NCBI GenBank assembly: GCA_900550315.1
Contig: URRK01000019.1
Span: forward strand, 1 to 14,135
Reading direction: 5' to 3'
DNA length: 14,135 nucleotides
Source: an uncultured Oscillospiraceae bacterium
GTDB taxonomy: Bacteria; Bacillota; Clostridia; Oscillospirales; Acutalibacteraceae
Below are positions 7,034 through 13,081 of the stretch, one piece after another. The notes under the pieces were generated by a model. It made no database searches. It had not been told where the DNA came from and saw nothing but the letters and a program-made list of their open reading frames with translations. Every line of letters starts with the position of its first letter. Within the stretch, counting starts at the first letter, position 1. The position numbers and the translations under genes are program-made.

Positions 7034-7243
7034 CCTTTTTTAATTTTTAACCGCCCGGCCTAAAAGCCTTAGGTCGCCCGGCGGTGCGCATTGGGGGTTG
7101 CGGGGCTTAGCACAGGTTTTTGGCGCATAGGGAAAATTTTTTTTGCGTTTTAAATTTGCGTTTTAAATTTGCATTTAAAATGTAGCAAAACAGCGGCAAG
7201 AACAGCCGCGGCCTAAAGCCAAAGGCTTGTAGTACTTGCCGGT
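7034..7243 (-). other. Intra-operon gap with 13-base AT-rich tandem repeat
   Basis: This 210-base gap interrupts an otherwise tightly packed operon. It holds three copies of a 13-base unit, TTTGCGTTTTAAA at 7142 and 7155 and a diverged TTTGCATTTAAAA at 7168, next to an eight-T run. On the minus strand, GCGGC-TGTTCTT-GCCGC followed by TGTTTTGC (about 7185-7209) could be a weak terminator or processing hairpin after the hydrogenase-like gene. ACCGCC (7049-7054) and GGCGGT near 7080, with CCTAA/TTAGG inside, form another hairpin before the DRTGG gene. I see no strong internal promoter. Confidence 0.5.
7142..7180. repeat. 13-base tandem repeat, three units
   Basis: Two identical units of TTTGCGTTTTAAA are followed by a third, TTTGCATTTAAAA, that differs at a few bases. 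The array is AT-rich and lies between the hydrogenase-like gene and the second DRTGG gene. Confidence 0.75.
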
Positions 7244-8512
7244 TTAAATGGCGTTTAAGTCGCTTGAAATTTGGTGCAGGTAGTTTTTTAAAAGGTGAAT
7301 ACAATCTCGCTCGTTGGCGTCGCCCCGCACAACATCCTCGGCTAAGGCCTTGCAGGTCGGCGCCCCGCAGGAGCCGCAATCCAACCCCGGCAAACGCGCG
7401 GCAATGGTCTCTACCTTTTGTAAAATTTCCATGCTCTCCTGCAGGGTAGAGCCTAAGCGGAACACCGGCTCAAATTTAATTTTTTTCGTCCAGTAGGCGT
7501 TGGCGGCATTGGCCCCGTTTAGGTGCGCGCCGGCTACCGGCATATATTTTCGCAAAAGCTTTAGCTTGGTTTTGGCAACATAGGGGTTTTCTACCTGCAG
7601 CACGCCGCCTACGCAGCCGCCGGTGCAGGCGTCAATTTCAATAAAATCAAGGCCGTGAATTTTGTTGTCCTCTAAATCCTCTAACACGCCAATGGCGTTA
7701 TCAATGCCGTCTACGGCAATGTAGCTGTCGGTTAAAAGGCCGGCAACCTCACCGCCGCTGTACCCCCAGCTAATGCCAATTTTGCCCGCAATTTTTAAAT
7801 CCTTTTCGGCGTCGTCGGCGTTCATAAGCGGCAGCAGCGCCGTGTAAACCTTTTTAACGGCCAATACGCGGTCGATTTCGCTTTTTTCAATACAGAGCGG
7901 ATCTTGTACATAGGTTACCTTAGCCGGGCAGGGCGAAATAAAGAAAATGCCAATTTCCTCCCGCTTTAGACCGGTTTTTTGCATGGCGCGACGCGCCGCT
8001 ACGCGGGCGGCCAACTCTACCGGCGGCAAAATGGGCAGCAGCCGCTCTAACAGCGCCGGAAACCGCACCCGTATTAACCGGGTTACCGAGGGGCAGGCCG
8101 TGCTGATAAACGGCTTGCCGTTTGGGTGGTTTGCAATGTATTGCCGGCTAAGCTCCGAAACAATTTCGGCCGCCGCGGCAACCTCTAAAACATCGTTAAA
8201 GCCAAGCTTTAGCAGGGCGCTTAAAATAATATTCGTGTCGGTAATGTTGTTAAACTGGGCGTAAAAGCTGGGGGCCGGCAGGGCAACCGTGTAGGCGTAG
8301 TTTTGCAGGGTCTCCAGCCCGTCATACCGCGTTTTTTTGGCGTGGTGTGGGCAAACCCGAACGCATTCGCCGCAATCAATACAAAATTCTTTAATAATGT
8401 GGGCCTTGCGCCCCCGCACGCGAATGGCGCCGGTTGGGCAGTGCTTAATGCAGTTAATGCAGCCCTTGCATTTTTCGGGGTCTAAGTAAACCGAGTGTTG
8501 AAAGGTCGACAT
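7244..8512 (-). CDS. Group D-like (putative sensory) [FeFe]-hydrogenase / iron-sulfur protein
   Basis: A 422-residue cytoplasmic iron-sulfur protein. Residues 1-60 form a two-[4Fe-4S] ferredoxin domain (C15, C18, C21, C25 and C44, C47, C50, C54). Residues about 70-345 match the H-cluster domain in reduced form: L1 motif STAC140PS, L2 SPC195PAK198, L3 EIDAC296TGGC300VGG. All four cysteines that hold the H-cluster cubane are kept. The proton-transfer cysteine before C140 is alanine, the L2 methionine is serine, its glutamate is tyrosine, and the L3 methionine is aspartate. Residues 379-404 carry CX2CX4CX16C, a further cluster-binding motif. This set fits group D hydrogenases, thought to sense H2 or redox state. 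Low or no turnover is likely. The start ATG lies 13 bases after the ATPase gene stop with GGCGGG before it. No maturases (HydEFG) are in the window. Confidence 0.87.
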   Translation of the reverse strand: MSTFQHSVYLDPEKCKGCINCIKHCPTGAIRVRGRKAHIIKEFCIDCGECVRVCPHHAKKTRYDGLETLQNYAYTVALPAPSFYAQFNNITDTNIILSALLKLGFNDVLEVAAAAEIVSELSRQYIANHPNGKPFISTACPSVTRLIRVRFPALLERLLPILPPVELAARVAARRAMQKTGLKREEIGIFFISPCPAKVTYVQDPLCIEKSEIDRVLAVKKVYTALLPLMNADDAEKDLKIAGKIGISWGYSGGEVAGLLTDSYIAVDGIDNAIGVLEDLEDNKIHGLDFIEIDACTGGCVGGVLQVENPYVAKTKLKLLRKYMPVAGAHLNGANAANAYWTKKIKFEPVFRLGSTLQESMEILQKVETIAARLPGLDCGSCGAPTCKALAEDVVRGDANERDCIHLLKNYLHQISSDLNAI

Positions 8513-8525
8513 CGTTTATCCCGCC

Positions 8526-8945
8526 TTATATGTTAACTTTCATGCGAATGGTGGTGCCTTTACCAACGGCTGTTTCAATTTGCATATCGTCGGTGTATTT
8601 TTTCATATTGGGCAGGCCCATTCCGGCGCCAAAGCCCAGCGCGCGAATATTCTCCGTAGCGGTGGAATACCCCTCCCGCATGGCCTTTTCTACATCGGCA
8701 ATGCCGGGCCCGTGGTCCGAAAGGGTAATGCGAATTACCGCAGGGTCAATTTCAACATCAATGGTGCCGCCCCCGGCGTGAATCACCAGGTTAATTTCCC
8801 CCTCGTACAGGGCAATGGCAACGCGGCGAACGGTGTTGGGGTCATACCCCAACTGCTTTAAGGTGGCCTTTACCTTGCCCGAGGCCTCGCCCGCACGGGT
8901 AAAATCCTCGCCCGAAACATCAAAATGCAGCTTCATCATACACAT
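8526..8945 (-). CDS. Anti-sigma-factor-type ATP-binding protein (HATPase, RsbW/SpoIIAB-like)
   Basis: A 139-residue GHKL-type ATPase/kinase domain. The N box is ALYEGEIN52LVIHA, the G1 box SD77HGPGIAD and the G2 box LGFGAGMGLPNMKKY (residues about 103-117). RsbW and SpoIIAB proteins of this size bind ATP, sequester a partner such as a sigma factor, and phosphorylate a serine on an antagonist; which partner applies here is unknown. No sigma factor or STAS-domain antagonist is encoded in the window. The first ATG (8945) has GGGGGTG seven bases upstream and overlaps the preceding gene by ten bases; two more ATGs follow within nine bases, so the exact start is uncertain by up to three codons. Placement directly before the hydrogenase-like gene suggests it passes on the sensor signal. 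Confidence 0.88.
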   Translation of the reverse strand: MCMMKLHFDVSGEDFTRAGEASGKVKATLKQLGYDPNTVRRVAIALYEGEINLVIHAGGGTIDVEIDPAVIRITLSDHGPGIADVEKAMREGYSTATENIRALGFGAGMGLPNMKKYTDDMQIETAVGKGTTIRMKVNI

Positions 8946-9292
8946 TGGTTGGCACCCCCGCGCAGTCCGCTTTCGTACAACATGCCGCAGGCGGTAAACA
9001 TTCGCAGGGTGGTGGTCAGCAGTACAATGCCCTTTTCCCGCGCCAAGGCAATCATGGCCTCATCCGGCTGCTTGCCGCGCACAAAGCAAATGCAAATAAT
9101 ATCCATCATTTCGGCGGTGCGAATAACTTGCGGGTTGCAAAGCCCCGTTATTAAAACCGATTGATCTTTCACAAAAGCTAAAACATCGCTCATCATATCC
9201 GAGCCGCAGGCGTTATGCACCTGTTTTTTCAGCGCATCGCCGCAGCAAATTACCGTTGCGTTTAAAACATTTTTTACATCTGCAATCGTCAT
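8936..9292 (-). CDS. DRTGG-domain protein (first gene of the sensor operon)
   Basis: A 118-residue protein with one DRTGG domain covering about residues 28-110: CGSDMMSDVLAFVKDQSVLI, GLCNPQVIRTAEMMDI, then FVRGKQPDEAMIALAREKGI and an ACGMLYESGL end. The PQVIRTAEM and RGKQPDE stretches are typical for the stand-alone clostridial version. The domain probably binds a small ligand or protein, with no proven function. The ATG has GGGGG seven to eight bases upstream and lies about 24 bases after the -10 box of the operon promoter. Its end overlaps the ATPase gene, so the two are probably translated together. It shares a fold with the second DRTGG protein of the operon but is clearly diverged from it. 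Confidence 0.87.
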   Translation of the reverse strand: MTIADVKNVLNATVICCGDALKKQVHNACGSDMMSDVLAFVKDQSVLITGLCNPQVIRTAEMMDIICICFVRGKQPDEAMIALAREKGIVLLTTTLRMFTACGMLYESGLRGGANQCV

Positions 9293-9315
9293 TTTAAAAC
9301 CCCCGTTTTGTTTTT

Positions 9316-9344
9316 ATTTTAACATAAATGGCTCCCGCTTGCAA
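9316..9344 (-). promoter_or_regulatory. Promoter of the sensor operon
   Basis: On the minus strand, TTGCAA (9339-9344) and TAAAAT (9316-9321) are separated by exactly 17 bases. Transcription would begin near 9309, giving a leader of about 17 bases before the first ATG. It should drive all six genes to the hairpin at 4805-4844. Confidence 0.75.
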
Positions 9345-9348
9345 GCGG
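9335..9348. promoter_or_regulatory. 14-base perfect palindrome overlapping the -35 box, candidate operator
   Basis: CCGCTTGCAAGCGG is fully symmetrical and its centre is the -35 hexamer TTGCAA itself. A dimeric regulator bound here would block RNA polymerase. The same half-site occurs beside the TetR promoter (CAAGCGG at 9646-9652, CCGCTTG at 9798-9804) and as separated arms at 2618 and 2676. Confidence 0.5.
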
Positions 9349-9415
9349 TATTGTTGCAGTGCTGCCGAAAAGTTTAAAAGCCTAAAGGCTTAACGCTTTC
9401 CGGCCTGTTGTCTGC

Positions 9416-9507
9416 TGTGAATAAATGCAGATCCGCCGGTTTGCCGGTTGTAAAAATAGCCGCCGCCCCGCCGGCTTGTCAACTGTGAAAATAGCCGCCG
9501 GCCCGCC
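9416..9507. repeat. Degenerate direct repeats of about 24 bases, three units
   Basis: Two units, TGTAAAAATAGCCGCCGCCC at 9449 and TGTGAAAATAGCCGCCGGCC at 9484, agree at 22 of 24 bases including the following CGCC, with a 35-base period. A more diverged unit starts at 9416 (TGTGAATAAATGC, then CCGCCGG). The stretch is non-coding: open frames crossing it show no protein-like sequence or ribosome binding site. Confidence 0.65.
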
Positions 9508-9536
9508 TGGACCAAAAAACAAAAGCTTAGCGGCGC

Positions 9537-9593
9537 CCGGTATGGGCGTTGGTGTCCGGTATGGGTGTTGGTACCCGGCGCAGGTGTTTACCC
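9537..9593. repeat. 19-base tandem repeat, two good units and one diverged
   Basis: CCGGTATGGGCGTTGGTGT (9537-9555) is followed at once by CCGGTATGGGTGTTGGTAC (9556-9574), with three differences. A third unit from 9575 keeps CCGG, GGTGTT and TAC. The array ends about 50 bases before the TetR promoter. Confidence 0.7.
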
Positions 9594-9641
9594 CAGGTGG
9601 TGCAGTGGCCTTAGGGCAAAAAAACAGCAGAGCGTTAGGGC

Positions 9642-9670
9642 TTGACAAGCGGGCATGACCGTGCTACAAT
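9642..9670 (+). promoter_or_regulatory. Consensus promoter of the TetR/ABC operon
   Basis: TTGACA (9642-9647) and TACAAT (9665-9670) are 17 bases apart, the best promoter in the window. Transcription should start near 9677, leaving an untranslated leader of about 195 bases before the TetR gene. The CAAGCGG half-site sits directly on the -35 box end. Confidence 0.88.
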
Positions 9671-9671
9671 A

Positions 9672-9703
9672 AAGAAACAAATGTTGCGCTACAATTGTTT
9701 CTT
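9672..9703. promoter_or_regulatory. Inverted repeat at the transcription start, candidate TetR operator
   Basis: AAGAAACAA (9672-9680) and TTGTTTCTT (9695-9703) form a perfect 9-base inverted repeat with a 14-base centre, covering the expected start point. TetR-family regulators commonly bind such sites in their own promoters. GCTACAAT also occurs twice, at 9663 and 9688. Confidence 0.55.
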
Positions 9704-9870
9704 CATTTTTGCCGCAGGAACTTTTAGCCCTAAAGTGCTGAACGCAGTTAAAACTAAAACAAAACAGCTAAAAACCGCCGCAAGCCCGGAACAAGAGCCG
9801 CTTGGCGCTAAAAAGCTTGGCGCCGCTAAAAAATTGCCGGTTTTGTGGCGCTAAAAAAGGGGGGAGGCTT
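9704..9870 (+). other. Leader of the TetR gene with GGCGCTAAAAA repeats
   Basis: No gene is visible in this leader. GGCGCTAAAAA occurs at 9804-9814 and, with one extra A, at 9847-9858, and a related CGCCGCTAAAAAA lies at 9821-9833. An in-frame GTG/ATG-like extension of the TetR gene to about 9802 crosses this stretch, but its residues look non-native and the good ribosome binding site lies at 9859-9867. Confidence 0.45.
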
Positions 9871-10443
9871 ATGCCGCGACAGTTTTTATTTACCAAAGAG
9901 CAGATTGCAGCCGCCGCCTTGCAGCTGGTGCGGGAGCAGGGGGCAAAAGCCTTAACGGCCCGTGCGCTCGGGCAGCGGTTGGGCTGCTCCTCGAAACCCA
10001 TATTTAGTTTATTTGAGAATATGGCTCAGGTGCAGCAAGCGGTGCTCACGGCTGCAAACGGCGTGTATCAACAGGCGTTAAAGCAAAGCATGGCTGCCGG
10101 AAAATACCCGCCCTACAAGGCCAGCGGCATGGCCTACATTCAATTCGCGCGGGAGGAAAAAGAGCTGTTTAAGCTGCTGTTTATGCGGGATCGCAGCGGT
10201 GAGACGGTGCGGGAAAATAAAGAGGAGCTGCGCCCGCTGCTGAACCTGCTGCAAAAAAATTTAAATCTTAGCGAGCAGCAAGCCTATTTGTTTCACCTGC
10301 AAATGTGGGTTTATGTACACGGCATTGCCACCATGGTTGCCACCAACTACTTAAATTGGGACGACGCGTTTGTAAGCGGCGTGCTGACAAACGCCTATTT
10401 GGGGCTGAAAAGCTGCACAGAAAAAGGGGGAAGCAAAGCATGA
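9871..10443 (+). CDS. TetR-family transcriptional regulator
   Basis: A 190-residue repressor-type regulator. Residues about 7-52 form the TetR DNA-binding domain: KEQIAAAALQLVREQGAKAL, then the helix-turn-helix ARALGQRLGCSSKPIFSLFEN. The remainder is an all-helical ligand-binding and dimerisation domain with LFKLLFMRDRSG and a WVYVHGIATMVA helix, like the C-terminal type found beside clostridial ABC exporters. The ATG at 9871 has GGGGAGG just upstream. The stop overlaps the ATPase gene start by ATGA, so regulator and exporter share a transcript. It probably represses its own operon through the inverted repeat at 9672-9703 and releases it when a toxic or lipophilic compound binds. It uses CTC twice and TTC once, codons almost absent from lepA. 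Confidence 0.9.
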   Translation: MPRQFLFTKEQIAAAALQLVREQGAKALTARALGQRLGCSSKPIFSLFENMAQVQQAVLTAANGVYQQALKQSMAAGKYPPYKASGMAYIQFAREEKELFKLLFMRDRSGETVRENKEELRPLLNLLQKNLNLSEQQAYLFHLQMWVYVHGIATMVATNYLNWDDAFVSGVLTNAYLGLKSCTEKGGSKA

Positions 10444-11165
10444 AACCGGCTATTGAAACCAAAAATTTAACTAAAAGGTACAAAGATGTTACCGCCGTAG
10501 ACGCGCTGAACCTTACCGTTGAAAAGGGGGAGCTTTTTGCACTGCTTGGGGTAAACGGCGCCGGCAAAACAACTACGGTTAAACTGCTTTGCGGCCTGTT
10601 AAAGCCAACCAAGGGGGAGGCCTTTTTGCAGGGGTACAGTATTTTAACAAGCACGGCCGGGGTTAAAAGCATAATTGGCGTTTCCCCGCAGGAAACGGCC
10701 GTTGCCCCCAATTTAACCGTGCGGGAGAATTTAATGCTAATGTGCGGGGTGCACGGCTTTAGCAAGGCGCGGCAGCGGCAAAAAACGGCCGAGCTTTGCG
10801 AGCGGCTTGGGCTGGCACCGGTTGCCGCTAAAAAGGCGGGCCGGCTTTCGGGCGGGTGGCAGCGCCGGTTAAGCATTGCCATGGCCTTGGTAACCGAGCC
10901 CGAAATTTTGTTTTTAGACGAGCCCACTTTGGGGTTAGATGTTTTAGCCCGCAGCGAGCTTTGGGATCTTATTTGCGCTTTAAAGGGCAAGGTGACGGTT
11001 GTACTTACCACCCATTATATGGAGGAGGCCGAATTTTTAGCCGACCGGGTGGGCGTAATGAAAAACGGCCGTTTGCTGCAAACCGGCACGGTTTTAGCCC
11101 TGAAAGAGCAAACCGGAGCGCCGAATTTAGAGGCTGCGTTTATTAAAATTGTAAAGGGGGATTAA
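10440..11165 (+). CDS. ABC transporter ATP-binding protein (drug/lipid export type)
   Basis: A 241-residue ATPase that powers the adjacent permease on the inner face of the membrane. Motifs in order: Walker A G37-VNGAGK43-TT, Q-loop in SPQET, signature L136-SGGWQRRL, Walker B ILFLD160-E161-P, D-loop LGLDV, and switch histidine H192 in TTHYMEEAE. The short C-terminus and the MEEAE end fit the CcmA/DrrA export group. Translation starts at ATG 10440, eight bases after an AGGGGGA site, overlapping the TetR stop; a longer in-frame extension upstream lies within the TetR gene and is not real. The permease start follows two bases after its stop. The substrate cannot be told from the sequence. Confidence 0.93.
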   Translation: MKPAIETKNLTKRYKDVTAVDALNLTVEKGELFALLGVNGAGKTTTVKLLCGLLKPTKGEAFLQGYSILTSTAGVKSIIGVSPQETAVAPNLTVRENLMLMCGVHGFSKARQRQKTAELCERLGLAPVAAKKAGRLSGGWQRRLSIAMALVTEPEILFLDEPTLGLDVLARSELWDLICALKGKVTVVLTTHYMEEAEFLADRVGVMKNGRLLQTGTVLALKEQTGAPNLEAAFIKIVKGD

Positions 11166-11167
11166 AA

Positions 11168-11896
11168 ATGCGACTTTGGAGTTTTAGCACGCGAACGGCA
11201 AAGGAAATTTGCCGCGACCCGCTGACCGTGGCGTTTGGCCTGGGCTTTCCGGTTATTTTACTGCTGCTGCTTTCGGCCATTCAGGCCAATGTGCCGGTAA
11301 GCCTTTTTGAGCTAAAAAGCCTAACCCCCGGCATTACCGTATTTGGCCTGGCATTTATAACGCTTTTTTCGGCAACCCTAATTGCGAAGGACAGGGAAAG
11401 CGCCTTTTTACAGCGCCTTTACACCACGCCACTTACCGCACCGGAATTTATTTTGGGCTACGCCTTGCCCATTTTGCCAATTGCCCTGCTGCAAGGGGTA
11501 ATTTGCTATTTGGTTGCCGCCGTTTTGGGGCTTAAAATTACGCTGCAGGCCGTTTTGGCCGTGCTGCTTTTGCTGCCCTCGGCCGTGTTTTTTATTGCCC
11601 TTGGGCTGCTGTGCGGCAGCATTTTTAGCGTAAAGCAGGTGGGTGGAATTTGCGGGGCGCTGCTAACAAACCTTACGGCCTGGCTTTCGGGTGTGTGGTT
11701 TGATTTAAATCTGGTGGGCGGCGCATTTAAAAGGGTTGCCGAGGTGCTGCCCTTTGTGCACGCGGTAGAGCTGGAGCGCGCAGTGCTTAGCAATAACCTG
11801 GCCGGTGTTTTTCCGCACCTTTGGTGGGTTTTGGGTTACGCCGCGCTTACCGGGTTTTTGGCGGTTTGGGCCTTTTTGCACCGAATGAAAAAATAA
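11168..11896 (+). CDS. ABC-2 type transporter permease
   Basis: A 242-residue integral membrane protein with six predicted helices, near residues 22-40, 54-76, 96-121, 127-150, 155-178 and 215-237. RESAFLQRLYTTPLTAPEF, after helix 2, is the typical cytoplasmic coupling segment of ABC-2 permeases, followed by a GYALPILPIALLQG helix. With the neighbouring ATPase it would form a homodimeric-permease exporter, as in DrrAB-like and ABC-2 drug or lipid exporters. AAAGGGGG lies seven bases before the ATG, overlapping the end of the ATPase gene. No clear terminator follows within the 111 bases before the isomerase gene. Confidence 0.9.
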   Translation: MRLWSFSTRTAKEICRDPLTVAFGLGFPVILLLLLSAIQANVPVSLFELKSLTPGITVFGLAFITLFSATLIAKDRESAFLQRLYTTPLTAPEFILGYALPILPIALLQGVICYLVAAVLGLKITLQAVLAVLLLLPSAVFFIALGLLCGSIFSVKQVGGICGALLTNLTAWLSGVWFDLNLVGGAFKRVAEVLPFVHAVELERAVLSNNLAGVFPHLWWVLGYAALTGFLAVWAFLHRMKK

Positions 11897-12007
11897 CCAG
11901 GCAAAGCCGCTGCGCAAAAAACAAGGGCCAAGCGCGGCGTAAATGTTGCCGAAAATTTAAGTTTGGGTTTATTCATAACTGTATTGTTCTTTTAGGAGGA
12001 AAATTAA

Positions 12008-12916
12008 ATGAAAAAACAGGTAAGCCTTTCTATTGGGGCGCTGCAAAAAAAGTACGGCGACCAAAAAGCGCTTGAAATTGCCGCACGCATTGGCGTTGAC
12101 GCGGTTGATTTTGATTTGTGCGGCGCACAAAACGATTACCGAACCCCGAATTCCCTTTACAGCAAAGGGCCGCAGGCGGTTTTGGAATACTACACCGCGT
12201 TAAAAAAGTTTGCGCAAAAAAACGGTATTTTTATTGGGCAAACCCACGGTAAAATGTCTGGCTTTGTAAACCGCCCGGCCGAGGACGACGCTTTGGTAAA
12301 AAACACCGAGCTGGATTGCCTGGCCACCGCCGCTTTAGGGGCAGGGGTTTGCGTGGTGCATAACGCAACATCCATTTTTTTAGGGCCCAACCCCGAGCCG
12401 GCGCTCATGTACCGTTTAAGCTACGAGCTGTTTTCCCGCACGGTTCCCTTTGCCTTAAAAAACGGCATTAAAATTGCTACCGAAACCTTTGGGGACGCCG
12501 TAAAGTATTCAGCCTGCGACTTTTTTGGCAATTTTTCGGCCTTTGAAAAGGCCTACCTTGACATTGCAAGCCGGCCGGAATTGCGGGAAGGCTTTACCGT
12601 TTGTGTAGATACCGGGCACAGCAACAAAGCCATGCGGTACGGCAACCCCACCCCGGCCAATGTTATTCGAAAGCTTGGCAAGGCGGTTACGGTGCTGCAT
12701 TTAAACGATAACGATACTTTTACCGACCAACACAAAATTCCGAAAACCGGCTGCATAGATTGGGAGGATGTTTTTAACGCGTTAGACGAAATTGGTTACA
12801 ACGGCATTTATAACATGGAGTTAAACCTTAGCCATTTTGGCAGCGATTTTTTGGTAGAAACGGCCGAATTTGCTGTTAAGGTTTTAAAGTATATGCTAAA
12901 ACAGCGGTACGAATAA
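12008..12916 (+). CDS. Sugar phosphate isomerase/epimerase family protein (xylose isomerase-like TIM barrel)
   Basis: A 302-residue protein of the AP-endonuclease-2/xylose-isomerase-like superfamily. Alternating strands and helices fill the whole length. The metal-site residues appear as E159 in ATETFGD, D201 and H204 in CVDTGHSN, H231 in LHLNDND, H242, and E271 in NMELN. These enzymes interconvert sugars, inositols or sugar acids using a divalent metal; the exact substrate is unknown. AGGAGG sits eight bases before the ATG, the strongest ribosome binding site here. A possible weak promoter is TTGCCG (11946-11951) with TATTCA (11970-11975), 18 bases apart. It could also be read through from the exporter operon. 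No kinase, transporter or dehydrogenase for a sugar pathway is next to it. Confidence 0.88.
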   Translation: MKKQVSLSIGALQKKYGDQKALEIAARIGVDAVDFDLCGAQNDYRTPNSLYSKGPQAVLEYYTALKKFAQKNGIFIGQTHGKMSGFVNRPAEDDALVKNTELDCLATAALGAGVCVVHNATSIFLGPNPEPALMYRLSYELFSRTVPFALKNGIKIATETFGDAVKYSACDFFGNFSAFEKAYLDIASRPELREGFTVCVDTGHSNKAMRYGNPTPANVIRKLGKAVTVLHLNDNDTFTDQHKIPKTGCIDWEDVFNALDEIGYNGIYNMELNLSHFGSDFLVETAEFAVKVLKYMLKQRYE

Positions 12917-12917
12917 C

Positions 12918-12998
12918 CGGCCGCCCGGGCACTGCAAAAAGGCCCGGGCGGCTTGGCGCTTAAAGGGCTCAAAAGGGGCAAACGGGCGCCCCGCAAGA
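12918..12998 (+). terminator. Hairpins after the isomerase gene
   Basis: GCCGCCCGGGC (12920-12930) and GCCCGGGCGGC (12942-12952) form eleven perfect pairs just after the stop, but no T-run follows. A second short stem, GGGGC (12975-12979) with GCCCC (12988-12992), is followed six bases later by TTTTT. Either or both may end transcription ahead of lepA. Confidence 0.55.
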
Positions 12999-13015
12999 TT
13001 TTTACAAAATTTAAG

Positions 13016-13044
13016 TAGCAATTGCGGCGCAAATGTTGTATAAT
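13016..13044 (+). promoter_or_regulatory. Likely promoter of lepA
   Basis: TATAAT at 13039-13044 is perfect. The best -35 at 17 bases is TAGCAA (13016-13021), only a partial match. A second AT-rich hexamer, TATATT, lies about ten bases further on. Confidence 0.55.
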
Positions 13045-13081
13045 AATGCTGTATATTATTTCAAGGAGTAAACAGCAGTTT

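Noticed and set aside
7107..7379. 90-codon minus-strand open frame at the end of the hydrogenase-like gene.
   Set aside because: Half of it lies inside the hydrogenase-like gene in another frame and the rest covers the tandem repeats; there is no ribosome binding site.
9416..9593. Possible CRISPR-like array.
   Set aside because: Units are imperfect, only two to three per type, without unique spacers of even length, and no cas genes are present.
9382..9658. Open frames on both strands across the repeat region (about 77-88 codons).
   Set aside because: They are low in protein-like character, follow the direct repeats and lack ribosome binding sites. The region is better read as non-coding.
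10305..10439. N-terminal extension of the ABC ATPase gene.
   Set aside because: It lies within the TetR gene in another frame; the ATG at 10440 has a good ribosome binding site and the ATPase domain begins right after it.
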